From positions 1 through 17,473 of the forward strand of contig CALMBN010000176.1 of the NCBI GenBank assembly GCA_937860195.1: a DNA stretch of 17,473 nt, given 5' to 3'. Below, one piece after another: positions 6,563 through 14,299 of the stretch. A program made the translations under genes and the position numbers. Source of the stretch: an uncultured Novosphingobium sp. GTDB taxonomy: Bacteria; Pseudomonadota; Alphaproteobacteria; Sphingomonadales; Sphingomonadaceae. Each line of letters begins with the position of its first letter. Position 1 is the stretch's first letter. The notes under the pieces are model-generated. The model did not search any database. It had not been told where the DNA came from and saw only the letters and a program-made list of their open reading frames with translations.

Positions 6563-7560
6563 CCGACTGGAACGATCCCGGCAGCTTTGCGCATCACACG
6601 ATCGAGATCGAAGGCCTGCCCATCCATTACGTCGAAGCGGGAAATGGGCCGCTGGTGCTGTTGCTCCACGGGTTCCCCTACACCTGGTTCGAATGGCGCC
6701 ATCAGATCGGCCCGCTGGCTGAGGCGGGCTACCGGGTGGTAGCGCCCGATATTCGGGGCTTTGGGCAGAGCGGGAAGCCGGCGCGCACGCAAGACTACAC
6801 AATGCTGCACAATGCGGGCGATGTCGCTGGATTAGTGGCCGCGCTCGGCGAACCAGGTGCGGTGCTGGCCGGGCATGATCTGGGGGCGTGGGTTGCCGCA
6901 GCTGCGGTCCGGCTCAGGCCAGACCTGTTCCGCGCACTTGCGATCCTCAGCACTCCGGTTGGTCAGCGCGAAGCGGCACGCCCAAGTTTGGGTTGGGAGC
7001 GCATTGAGCGCGAACGCGGCGGAAAAATGCACCATCACTATTTCCAGGAACCGGGCCGGGCGGAACGCGAGCTGGATGCAGACATCGCCAGTTCGCTGCG
7101 CGGGATCTACCACGCAATCTCGGGCGATGCGCGTGGGGCTGAGCGTTGGCGGCTGTTGACCCGTCCCGGTGAGACCATCTGCGACACGATGCCAGACCCC
7201 GGGCCAGAGCGCCTGCCGGCATGGCTACCGCAGCGTGTTCTGGACGAGTATGTCCGGCAATACTCAAAAAACGGGTTCGCGCCGCCGCTGGCGCATTATC
7301 GCTGCCGTGAATTGACCTGGGAACTCACCACTTCATGGTCCGGGCAGAAAATTACCTGCCCCAGTATGTTCATTGGCGGCGATGCCGATCCGGCGCTCGA
7401 CCTGATCCGCGCGCAGTATGATGCGCTTGAGCATACCTACACCGACCTGCGGACCAAGGCCTTGCTTCCAGGCATCGGACACGGTGCCCCGGAGGAGGCT
7501 CCACACCTGGTCACCGAGGCGCTATTGCAGTTCCTTTCGGGACTGGGAGACGGTGGATGA
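6559..7560 (+). CDS. Alpha/beta hydrolase with Asp nucleophile (epoxide hydrolase / dehalogenase type)
   Basis: A 333-residue cytoplasmic alpha/beta-hydrolase. The oxyanion-hole motif HGFP is at residues 37-40. The nucleophile elbow is AGHDLGAW with D107, not Ser, which points to the epoxide hydrolase/haloalkane or haloacetate dehalogenase branch that works through an ester intermediate. The catalytic base is probably H308 in LPGIGHGAPEEAP, and the acid D275 or D277 in FIGGDADPALD. The cap contains YFQEPGRAE (Y161) and LAHYR (Y247), positions where epoxide hydrolases carry the ring-opening tyrosines, so epoxide hydrolase is favoured over dehalogenase. The GTG start at 6559 overlaps the TauD stop as GTGA. 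A longer GTG start at 6544 is possible. It ends 8 bp inside the MFS gene. Tight coupling suggests it acts on the product of an upstream oxygenase or prepares its substrate (inference). Confidence 0.88.
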   Translation: MTDWNDPGSFAHHTIEIEGLPIHYVEAGNGPLVLLLHGFPYTWFEWRHQIGPLAEAGYRVVAPDIRGFGQSGKPARTQDYTMLHNAGDVAGLVAALGEPGAVLAGHDLGAWVAAAAVRLRPDLFRALAILSTPVGQREAARPSLGWERIERERGGKMHHHYFQEPGRAERELDADIASSLRGIYHAISGDARGAERWRLLTRPGETICDTMPDPGPERLPAWLPQRVLDEYVRQYSKNGFAPPLAHYRCRELTWELTTSWSGQKITCPSMFIGGDADPALDLIRAQYDALEHTYTDLRTKALLPGIGHGAPEEAPHLVTEALLQFLSGLGDGG

Positions 7561-8818
7561 CAGAACCAGCGCGTTCATGATCAGTTCCGCAGGAGAACGC
7601 CGCACGCCCTGGGGACTAGTGGTCTTTCTGCTGGCGCTTCACATTCTTAACCAGATTGACCGGCAATTGGTCAGCGCCTTTGCCGCCGATATCATCCGCG
7701 ATCTGGATTTGAGCCGCGGCCAGTTTGCGCTGATCGCGGGCCTCGCGTTCTCGAGCGTCTATGCTTTCGCTGCGCTGCTGGCAGGGGTGCTGGCCGATCG
7801 GATCGGGCGGGTTCCGGTTCTGGCCACCGGGGTCGGCATCTGGAGCCTGTTCACTGTGCTCGCCGGCATGGCGCAAGGGTTCTGGACCTTGCTGGCCGCG
7901 CGGCCGTTTGTTGCTGCGGGAGAGGCCACGCTGGTTCCGACCGCCACCAATGTCATCCTCTCGCAGACCCCAGACCGGCACAAGGCAGCAGCACTGGGGC
8001 TGTTTTTTGCGGGAATTCCGTTGGGCATCGGTGGAGGTTTTCTGATTGCCGGGCTGCTGGGACCACTGCTGGGATGGCGGGGCACCTTCGTTGCCATGGG
8101 GCTATTGGGTCTGGTTGCGCTGTTCGCGGTGACCCGGCTGAAAGATGATCCGACAGTATCCAGCGATAAACTCACCGTCTTGGGCGACCTGTCCGACCTG
8201 TGGGCGGCATTCAGAGTCAACCCGCGCCTGCTCTATGCTTCGCTGGCGATGATCGTCGTCCATTGTCACGTCGCGACCAATCCGTTCGTCCAGCTCTGGC
8301 TGGTCGGCGAAAAGGGCCTTGATCCGGCTCACGCCGCCCGGACCTATGGCCTGATGTTCGTCGTCTTCGGATTGATCGGAACCTTCGGCTCGGGGGTTCT
8401 GGGGGATTGGGCGAAGCGGCGGTATGGCTGGGACCGCGCGATCACGGTATTTGGAACGCTGCTGCTGCTCGCACCTTTGCTGGTGCTCTACCGGCTCGCA
8501 CCGGGCGGTTCCTGGCTTCTGCTGATCGGCATGGCCGGATCGATCCTGTTCATGACCGTGATTTACGGCCCGCTGTTTGCGGTGATCGAGGAAGAACTTC
8601 CGCAGCGGCTCAAGGCCACGTCGACCGGGTTCAATATTCTGGCACTGAACATCTTTGCCATCGGCGGCGTTGCCTTGGCCGTGGGCTATGCCAGCGATTT
8701 CCTCGCCCGGGCAGGCGCGGCCCATAGCTGGACCTGGCCGCTGCTGGGGGCCGATATGCTGGCGCTTTTGGCGATTCCGCTGATCGGCTTGGCAGCGCGC
8801 AGTCCGGCCAGACCCTAA
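7553..8818 (+). CDS. MFS transporter (Spinster-like), last gene of the operon
   Basis: A 421-residue inner-membrane transporter of the major facilitator superfamily. Hydrophobic segments alternate over the whole length, consistent with 12 helices. MFS motif A between helices 2 and 3 is visible as GVLADRIGRVPVL (residues 78-90), and helix 1 carries HILNQIDRQLVSAF, typical of the Spinster-like group of sphingomonad transporters. GTG 7553 is chosen because GGGAGA at 7544-7549 precedes it and the downstream ATG 7577 has no ribosome-binding site. This overlaps the hydrolase gene by 8 bp, so translation is probably coupled. Substrate is unknown; by position it imports the compound metabolised by the three enzymes, or exports a toxic product. 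The TAA stop overlaps the ftsK stop on the other strand, leaving no space for a conventional terminator. Confidence 0.9.
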   Translation: MDDRTSAFMISSAGERRTPWGLVVFLLALHILNQIDRQLVSAFAADIIRDLDLSRGQFALIAGLAFSSVYAFAALLAGVLADRIGRVPVLATGVGIWSLFTVLAGMAQGFWTLLAARPFVAAGEATLVPTATNVILSQTPDRHKAAALGLFFAGIPLGIGGGFLIAGLLGPLLGWRGTFVAMGLLGLVALFAVTRLKDDPTVSSDKLTVLGDLSDLWAAFRVNPRLLYASLAMIVVHCHVATNPFVQLWLVGEKGLDPAHAARTYGLMFVVFGLIGTFGSGVLGDWAKRRYGWDRAITVFGTLLLLAPLLVLYRLAPGGSWLLLIGMAGSILFMTVIYGPLFAVIEEELPQRLKATSTGFNILALNIFAIGGVALAVGYASDFLARAGAAHSWTWPLLGADMLALLAIPLIGLAARSPARP

Positions 8819-11157
8819 AGCGGGCTGCCATCCTTGTCCCGGTAGATGTCCCGCCGTCCAACATGGTTGGCCGGACCGACAAAGCCGTCGCCTTCCATCC
8901 GCTCGACCCATTTGGCCGCAGTATTATAGCCAACGCCGAGCTGGCGTTGCAGCCATGAAGCACTGGCTTTCTGGCTTTCAAACACGATCTGGCAGGCCTG
9001 GCGGTATTTGCGCTCGTCCGGATTGTCGCTGGCGGTGGCATCCAGATCGTCGAAGCCAAAGCCGCCGTCTTCTGGTTCTTCGGTGACGCTATCGACATAT
9101 TCCGGGCTGCCCTGTGCACGCCAGAAATCGGCGACGCTTTCAACCTCCTCGTCGCTGACGAATGGCCCGTGGACCCGCATGACCGGCTGGGTATTGGGTT
9201 TATACAGCATGTCGCCCTTGCCCAGCAGCTGCTCGGCGCCTTGCTCGCCCAGAATGGTCCGGCTGTCGATCCGGCTGGTTACAGCAAAGCTGATCCGGGT
9301 CGGCAGGTTGGCCTTGATCACCCCGGTGATGACATCAACCGAGGGCCGCTGGGTGGCCATGATCAGGTGGATACCCGCAGCGCGGCTCTTTTGCGACAGG
9401 CGCTGGATCAGCACTTCGATTTCCTTGCCGACAGTGACCATCAAATCGGCCAGCTCGTCGACGATCACCACGATCTGCGGCAGCGGCTGATAATCAAGCT
9501 GCTGGTCTTCGTAGAGTTCCTCGCCGGTATCAGGATCAAATCCGATCGCGATCCGGCGGCCCAATGGCTTGCCCTTGGCCGCGGCGGTGCGGACCTTTTC
9601 GTTGAAGCCGGTCAGGTTGCGAACCGAAAGCTCGCTCATCATCCGATAGCGCCGCTCCATCTCCTCAACCGCCCACTTCAGCGCGCGGACGGCTTTGCCC
9701 GGCTCGGTCACCACCGGGGAGAGCAAGTGCGGGATATCGTCGTAGCTCTTGAGCTCTAGCACCTTGGGATCGACCAGGATCAGACGGCACTGCGCCGGGG
9801 TAAGCCGGTAGAGCAGCGAAAGCAGGATCGTGTTGAGCCCGACCGACTTGCCCGAGCCAGTGGTGCCAGCAACCAGCAGGTGCGGCATGGTCGCCAGGTC
9901 GGCGACGATCGGTTCGCCTGCGATGTCCTTGCCGAGGATGATCGGCAGTGCGGCCTTCGAGGCTGCGAACTGTTCGCAGGCAACCAGTTCCTTGAAGCTG
10001 ACCATCTGGCGGTTGGCATTGGGCAGTTCGATCCCCATCACGGTGCGCCCGGGGATCGAGGACACGCGCGCCGAAATCGCACTCATATTGCGAGCGATAT
10101 CGTCGGCGAGGCCGATCACCCGGCTGGCCTTGATCCCTGGAGCCGGTTCAAGCTCGTACATCGTGACGACTGGCCCGGTCCGGACCGCGTCGATCGTGCC
10201 TTTGACATTGAAATCATCGAGCACGGTTTCGAGCAGGCGGGCATTGCGCTCCAACGCCAGCTTGTCGACCTTGGGCACGGAATTGGGCGCAGGGTCGTTG
10301 AGCAGATCGAGGCCGGGCAGTTCAAAGCTGTCAAACAGATCACCCTGACGGCTTTTGTTCGAAAGCTGGGCGGGCCTGGCGGCGTTGGCCGGGTCGGTGA
10401 TCTCCGGAGCCTTGCGCGGCTCGCCGAACTGGACCGGGGCGGGGCTGCGCTCGCGCTTGGCGCGGGCGACCGGACTACTATCTGAGAGTCCGGCCGGCAG
10501 CGCTGCGCGGCGTGTTAGAAAGCCGGGCAGGGTAAACAGGCTGCCCCAGTCGATCGCAAAGACCCGTCCGGCGATGATCGCTCCGCCCGCCAGGCTCAGC
10601 AGGCCCGCACCAAAGGTGAAGATCCACTGAAAGGCCTCGGGCAATTTGTCCGCGAAATAGCCGATTCCGCCAGCGCCGAGCAGGCCTGCAATCCCGCCCC
10701 AACCAGCCGGCATGTCGCTATCAACCTCAACTGCCAAAGCAATCGGAGTGGCGATCAGCACCATCGCGAATATCAGCAAGCCGATTGGCCGCCACCACGC
10801 GTGGCCGGCATGCGGCAAGTCCTGATTCTCCTCCTCGACCATCGACCAAAGCCCGCGCGCCATGACGTAAAGCATCGGCAGCAGCAGAACCGCAGTCCAT
10901 CCGAACAGGAACAGTGCACGTTCCGCCATCCAGGCCCCGGACCCGCCCATCCAGTTCTTGGCGGGCCCCGCCGCGGCGGTCGAAACCGAAGGATCGGTTT
11001 GGTGATAAGACATCAACGCGAACGCCAGAAACACCGTACCTGCCAACAAAGCCAAGGCCCCGCCGATCTCCGCAGAGCGCAGCAGTGCACGTTTCATCGC
11101 CGCGCGCCAATCGACCCGCGAGCCGCGGTGGTTGGCTGATGCCGGACGTGTTGCCAT
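8815..11157 (-). CDS. ftsK: DNA translocase FtsK
   Basis: A 780-residue divisome ATPase that pumps DNA during chromosome segregation and activates XerCD at dif. The N-terminus carries four to five hydrophobic helices (roughly residues 31-51, 81-101, 123-143, 153-168, 178-200), anchoring it at the septum. A Pro/Ala-rich linker of moderate length follows (about 205-290), then the alpha domain. The motor has Walker A GTTGSGKS at 431-438 and Walker B QIVVIVDELADLM near 561-573. The gamma winged-helix domain that reads KOPS sites lies at the C-terminus (RQACQIVFESQKASASWLQ and later GDGFVGPANHVGRRDI). ATG 11157 is chosen because CTCCCCT at 11162-11168 gives a good AGGGGAG ribosome-binding site, though the frame stays open to 11229. 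It is co-oriented with and 25 bp downstream of the ThiE-like gene. Confidence 0.96.
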   Translation of the reverse strand: MATRPASANHRGSRVDWRAAMKRALLRSAEIGGALALLAGTVFLAFALMSYHQTDPSVSTAAAGPAKNWMGGSGAWMAERALFLFGWTAVLLLPMLYVMARGLWSMVEEENQDLPHAGHAWWRPIGLLIFAMVLIATPIALAVEVDSDMPAGWGGIAGLLGAGGIGYFADKLPEAFQWIFTFGAGLLSLAGGAIIAGRVFAIDWGSLFTLPGFLTRRAALPAGLSDSSPVARAKRERSPAPVQFGEPRKAPEITDPANAARPAQLSNKSRQGDLFDSFELPGLDLLNDPAPNSVPKVDKLALERNARLLETVLDDFNVKGTIDAVRTGPVVTMYELEPAPGIKASRVIGLADDIARNMSAISARVSSIPGRTVMGIELPNANRQMVSFKELVACEQFAASKAALPIILGKDIAGEPIVADLATMPHLLVAGTTGSGKSVGLNTILLSLLYRLTPAQCRLILVDPKVLELKSYDDIPHLLSPVVTEPGKAVRALKWAVEEMERRYRMMSELSVRNLTGFNEKVRTAAAKGKPLGRRIAIGFDPDTGEELYEDQQLDYQPLPQIVVIVDELADLMVTVGKEIEVLIQRLSQKSRAAGIHLIMATQRPSVDVITGVIKANLPTRISFAVTSRIDSRTILGEQGAEQLLGKGDMLYKPNTQPVMRVHGPFVSDEEVESVADFWRAQGSPEYVDSVTEEPEDGGFGFDDLDATASDNPDERKYRQACQIVFESQKASASWLQRQLGVGYNTAAKWVERMEGDGFVGPANHVGRRDIYRDKDGSPL

Positions 11158-11161
11158 GATG

Positions 11162-11168
11162 CTCCCCT
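11162..11168 (-). promoter_or_regulatory. Ribosome-binding site of ftsK
   Basis: Read on the minus strand this is AGGGGAG, four bases before ATG 11157. It decides between that start and in-frame alternatives further upstream, which would overlap the stop of the ThiE-like gene. Confidence 0.65.
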
Positions 11169-11182
11169 GGTCTGGTGGCACG

Positions 11183-11743
11183 TTATGCGCCTGCCCATGA
11201 CTCCCCGTCAAGAATCCTTGGGAAACCAAGGGTTCGGTTTACCGCAAAAAAAGCGTCGATCCCGGCCCAATGTGCAGCGTTCAGACGGCGCGCACGCTTG
11301 GCATCGATCCCGCCCATCGCAATAACCGGCACCAGCGAACGCGCTGCAATCAGGCGCCAACGCAGCGGACCGAGCACTTTGCCGCCGGGGTGGCTGCGGG
11401 TCGGGAATGCCGGAGAGAGCAGCACCGCGTCGGCGCGGCGGACACGGGCGAGTTCCCTTAGCGAATGGACCGGGACCAGATGTCCGTGCGGACCATAAGC
11501 TTTGTCCGCGCCCCAGCGGCGGGCCAGTGCCCTGCTGCCGGCCAGGGCCACCAGCTGTCCCCGCGCTCGCGCGATCAGGTGCAGTCTCGTGAACCGCGCG
11601 CGGCGCTGAGCCCAATCAAGGTGATAATGCCGAAAGATCAATCCGCTGCCGCGCGGCAGACCTTTCAGGACCGCTTCCAGCACCGCATCGTTGCGGGCAT
11701 CGGAAACGAGCCAGATGGTCGGCAAAGGCTGGCGCGGCTGCAT
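11183..11743 (-). CDS. Thiamine phosphate synthase-like (ThiE/TenI superfamily) protein, atypical
   Basis: A 186-residue protein of the ThiE/TenI TIM-barrel superfamily. ThiE joins HMP-PP and thiazole phosphate to give thiamine phosphate; TenI relatives do other chemistry. Family features seen: the first strand TIWLVSDAR, an FRHYHL in place of the usual R-x-K strand, ADAVLLSPAFPTRSHPGG (matching the G-P-x-F-x-T-x-T-K phosphate loop) and VIAMGGIDAKRARRL (matching the C-terminal A-I-G-G-I). The usual H-L-G-Q-x-D metal/pyrophosphate segment is missing: residues run from GADKAYGPHG directly to VPVHS. That makes true thiamine phosphate synthase activity doubtful. ATG 11743 is chosen, leaving 22 bp to the divergent yggS start; an ATG at 11767 would overlap yggS. 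It precedes ftsK on the same strand and probably shares its transcript. Confidence 0.75.
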   Translation of the reverse strand: MQPRQPLPTIWLVSDARNDAVLEAVLKGLPRGSGLIFRHYHLDWAQRRARFTRLHLIARARGQLVALAGSRALARRWGADKAYGPHGHLVPVHSLRELARVRRADAVLLSPAFPTRSHPGGKVLGPLRWRLIAARSLVPVIAMGGIDAKRARRLNAAHWAGIDAFFAVNRTLGFPRILDGESWAGA

Positions 11744-11765
11744 CGCATCGCTATAGCAGCGCACC

Positions 11766-12428
11766 ATGATCGATCCAGCCACTGCCCTGCAAGATGTCCG
11801 CAACCGAATTGCCGGGGCTGCCAGGATTGCGCAGCGCTCAGCTGACGATGTCACTTTGATCGCAGTCAGCAAAACCCACGATGCCGCTGCAATCCAACCG
11901 CTTATTGACACTGGCCAGAGGGTGTTTGGCGAAAACCGGGTGCAAGAGGCTCAGGCCAAATGGCCCGACCTGCGGGCCGCCCATCCCGAAATCGAACTCC
12001 ACCTGATCGGCCAGCTCCAGTCGAACAAGGCCGATGAGGCCGTGGCAATGTTCGATTGCATCCATTCACTCGACCGGCCCAGCCTGGTGCCCGCGCTGGC
12101 CAAGGCGATGGACAAGGCGGGCCGCCGGGTGCCGTGTTTTGTTCAGGTCAACATCGGCGCTGAGGAGCAGAAAGGCGGCTGCGCGATTGCCGAGCTAGCC
12201 GCTTTGCTGGCCGAGGCCCGCGCCGCCGACCTGCCCGTGATCGGCCTGATGTGCGTTCCCCCCGCCGACATCGAAGCTGCGCCGTTCTTCGCCCTGCTCG
12301 ATAAGCTGGCGCGTGATCACGGGCTCGCCGGGCGATCAATGGGCATGTCGGACGATTTTGAAACGGCGGTGATGCTGGGCGCAACCCATGTGCGAGTCGG
12401 TTCGGCTTTGTTTGGAGAGCGTGGATAG
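11766..12428 (+). CDS. yggS: YggS-family pyridoxal-phosphate homeostasis protein (PLPBP)
   Basis: A 220-residue cytoplasmic PLP-binding protein with a single alanine-racemase-like TIM barrel, involved in vitamin B6 and amino/keto-acid balance; no catalytic turnover is established. PLP would be held by K36 in LIAVSKTHDA. Other signatures are RVFGENRVQEAQAKW, ELHLIGQLQSNKAD, FVQVNIGAEEQKGG, and the family's final MGMSDDFETAV with RVGSALFGER, which contact the phosphate. The length is normal and the gene intact. ATG 11766 is the first start after the divergent ThiE-like gene; no strong ribosome-binding site is seen. Just downstream are repeat element 2 and the convergent KOW gene. Confidence 0.95.
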   Translation: MIDPATALQDVRNRIAGAARIAQRSADDVTLIAVSKTHDAAAIQPLIDTGQRVFGENRVQEAQAKWPDLRAAHPEIELHLIGQLQSNKADEAVAMFDCIHSLDRPSLVPALAKAMDKAGRRVPCFVQVNIGAEEQKGGCAIAELAALLAEARAADLPVIGLMCVPPADIEAAPFFALLDKLARDHGLAGRSMGMSDDFETAVMLGATHVRVGSALFGERG

Positions 12429-12471
12429 GGTCTATTCACCCGCCGCCAGCCACTCTCTAATTCCGTCTACC

Positions 12472-12555
12472 CTGAGCTTGTCGAAGGGCTGTTCTGGTTC
12501 TTCGAGCGAGCTCGCTCGAGCCTTGAAGAAAAGAGCAGTGCTTCGACAAGCTCAG
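12472..12555. repeat. Sphingomonad-type intergenic inverted repeat, element 2, with internal palindrome
   Basis: The arm CTGAGCTTGTCGAAG (12472-12486) and its exact reverse complement (12541-12555) flank a 54-base centre, the same span as element 1. Here the half carrying GGGCTGTTCT is on the left and the half carrying AAGAGCAGTG on the right, so the element is inverted relative to 2257-2340. The centre contains the perfect 18-bp palindrome TCGAGCGAGCTCGCTCGA at 12502-12519, absent from element 1. It lies between the convergent yggS and KOW/pyk genes, where a fold-back could act as a transcription terminator or insulator (inference). Confidence 0.85.
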
Positions 12556-12602
12556 CATGAACGGGATTTGGGGGCGATGGGTAAGATTTTCAGTACGCGA
12601 GG

Positions 12603-12773
12603 CTAAACCCTCCGCACATTCCGCTCCAAGGTTTTGAACCGCGCGCCTGATGCCTCGCGCACGGTGATCGTCACCGCGCCGCTCTTGCTGGTGTTGCGAT
12701 CTTCGACTGTGCCGGACTTGCCCTTGTGGGTTCCGCCGATCACGTCGCAGGTATCCCCGTTGGCAATGTCCAT
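12603..12773 (-). CDS. Small KOW-motif protein (56 aa)
   Basis: A short gene that most length cut-offs would miss. It translates as a 56-residue basic protein beginning MDIANGDTCDVIGGTHKGKS and continuing GTVEDRN, a good match to the KOW motif (G-D-x-V-x-V-I-x-G-x-x-K-G-K-x-G-x-V) shared by ribosomal proteins L24/L26 and NusG/Spt5. The rest reads KSGAVTITVREASGARFKTL and ends RNVRRV before TAG. The start ATG 12773 lies 3 bp after the pyk stop, and GGAGGGTAG, overlapping that stop, provides a strong ribosome-binding site. This suggests translation coupled to pyk. By motif it is expected to bind RNA or a ribosomal/transcription protein; it is too small to be L24 or NusG. The specific role is unknown. 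Confidence 0.8.
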   Translation of the reverse strand: MDIANGDTCDVIGGTHKGKSGTVEDRNTSKSGAVTITVREASGARFKTLERNVRRV

Positions 12774-12776
12774 GGC

Positions 12777-14234
12777 CTACCCTCCGTGCCTGCTCAGCTC
12801 ATCCCCGCTCAGCGTAACCACGTGGAGCAAGTTGGTTGAGCCCGGGGTGCCGAACGGAACCCCGGCCAGCGCGATCAGCTTTGACCCGGCTTCCCCAAAG
12901 CCTTGACGCAATGCCATCCGCTTGCCCTTGGCGATCATTTCTTCAAAGCTGCCGATGTCTTTGGTAGTGACCGCGTGCGTGCCCCACAGCAGGGACAAAC
13001 GGCGGGCGATCCGGCTTGACGGGGTCAGCACCAGCATCGGCACCCGCGGCCGCTCACGCGCCACTCTGCGCGCGGTGCTGCCAGAGCCGGTGAAGATGAT
13101 GATCCCGGCGACCGTCATCGTTTCGGCAATCGCCGCGCTGGCCTGGGCCAGAGCCGATGCGGTCGTCGCCTCGGGCCGGACAACGGTAAAGTGGATGCGT
13201 TCCGAATAGCCGGGGTCGTTTTCAACCTGCCCGGCGATCCGGTGCATGATCGTGACTGCTTCAACCGGCCAGGCTCCGGCCGCAGTTTCGGCCGACAGCA
13301 TCACCGCATCGGCCCCGTCATAGACCGCGTTGGCCACGTCGGACACTTCGGCGCGGGTCGGCGCGGGGCTTTCAATCATCGATTCGAGCATTTGCGTGGC
13401 GACCACCACCGGTTTGCCCGAACGGCGGGTAATCGCAACGATCCGCTTTTGGATCGGCGGCACTTCCTCGGGATTGAGTTCAACCCCCAGATCGCCGCGC
13501 GCGACCATGATCCCGTCGGCCAGCTCGATGATCTCTTCCAGCCGGTCGACCGCAGCGGGCTTTTCGATCTTGGCCATCAACGCGATCGAGGTGCTGCCAA
13601 TCAGCTTGCGGGCTTCGGCAACGTCTTCGGGCCGCTGGACAAAGCTGAGCGCAATCCAGTCTGCCCCCTGATCCACCGCAAAAGCCAGATCGCGGCGGTC
13701 CTTGTCGGTCAGGGCGGGCACCGGCACGACGGCATCGGGCACATTGACCCCCTTGCGGTCAGAAATCACCCCGCCAACCTCGGCCGAGCAGAGGATCCGG
13801 TCTTCGTTTGCTTCGATCACTTTCAGTCGCAGCTTGCCGTCGTCAATCAGCAGTCGCTGGCCTTTGTGGAGAATTCCGAACAGTTCGGGATGCGGAAGGC
13901 AGACCCGGTTTTCGTCGCCCAGCGCGGGATCACGGTCGAGCGTAAAGTGACCCGAATGGCGGATCACGGCTTTGCCGTCCTTGAACTGCCCAACCCGCAG
14001 CTTCGGTCCCTGCAGATCGCACAGCACCGCAACCGGGCGGCCAAAGTCCTTCTCCGCCGCCCGGATCGCGGCGATGGTCTCGGCATGCGTTGCATGATCG
14101 CCGTGGCTCATATTGACGCGGAAAGCATCGGCCCCGGCGCGCAGCAGTTTGGCGATCATTTCCGGGGAACGGCTGGCCGGCCCCAACGTGGCCAGAATTT
14201 TGACCTTGCGGCCGCGCGGATCGATCTTTGCCAC
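12777..14234 (-). CDS. pyk: Pyruvate kinase
   Basis: Converts phosphoenolpyruvate and ADP to pyruvate and ATP in the last step of glycolysis; cytoplasmic, normally a tetramer. From the chosen start it has 485 residues. N-terminal RGRKVKILATLGPAS and FRVNMSHG (R39, N41, S43, K+/nucleotide site) are standard. Domain B follows CDLQGPKLRVG. The active-site signature ALMAKIEKPAAVDRLEEI supplies K222 and E224, GIMVARGDLGVEL supplies D248, and VVATQMLESM supplies T280. The C-terminal domain retains FTGSGSTARRVARERP and GTPGSTNLLHV. GTG 14234 is preferred because AGGAAGAGG lies 5 bases upstream and homologues start at this point; ATG 14255 (7 residues longer) has only GAGCGGG directly adjacent. It is divergent from the DUF1244 gene and followed by the KOW gene. 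Confidence 0.97.
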   Translation of the reverse strand: MAKIDPRGRKVKILATLGPASRSPEMIAKLLRAGADAFRVNMSHGDHATHAETIAAIRAAEKDFGRPVAVLCDLQGPKLRVGQFKDGKAVIRHSGHFTLDRDPALGDENRVCLPHPELFGILHKGQRLLIDDGKLRLKVIEANEDRILCSAEVGGVISDRKGVNVPDAVVPVPALTDKDRRDLAFAVDQGADWIALSFVQRPEDVAEARKLIGSTSIALMAKIEKPAAVDRLEEIIELADGIMVARGDLGVELNPEEVPPIQKRIVAITRRSGKPVVVATQMLESMIESPAPTRAEVSDVANAVYDGADAVMLSAETAAGAWPVEAVTIMHRIAGQVENDPGYSERIHFTVVRPEATTASALAQASAAIAETMTVAGIIIFTGSGSTARRVARERPRVPMLVLTPSSRIARRLSLLWGTHAVTTKDIGSFEEMIAKGKRMALRQGFGEAGSKLIALAGVPFGTPGSTNLLHVVTLSGDELSRHGG

Positions 14235-14239
14235 GGATA

Positions 14240-14248
14240 CCTCTTCCT
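14240..14248 (-). promoter_or_regulatory. Ribosome-binding site supporting the GTG start of pyk
   Basis: On the minus strand this reads AGGAAGAGG, five bases before GTG 14234. It lies inside the coding sequence if translation instead began at ATG 14255, so it favours the shorter protein. Confidence 0.55.
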
Positions 14249-14299
14249 GTTTCATCCCGCTCTATGGCAAAGATGCGGGACAAACCCAAGGAAACCCCG

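Noticed and set aside
8102..8911. Minus-strand frame (269 codons) across the MFS gene end
   Set aside because: Low-complexity Gln/Arg composition and no membrane segments or motifs; antisense to a clear transporter.
12388..12606. Plus-strand frame running from the yggS end through repeat element 2
   Set aside because: Its residues such as LSLSKG and LRQAQHE are translations of the repeat arms, a known annotation artefact.
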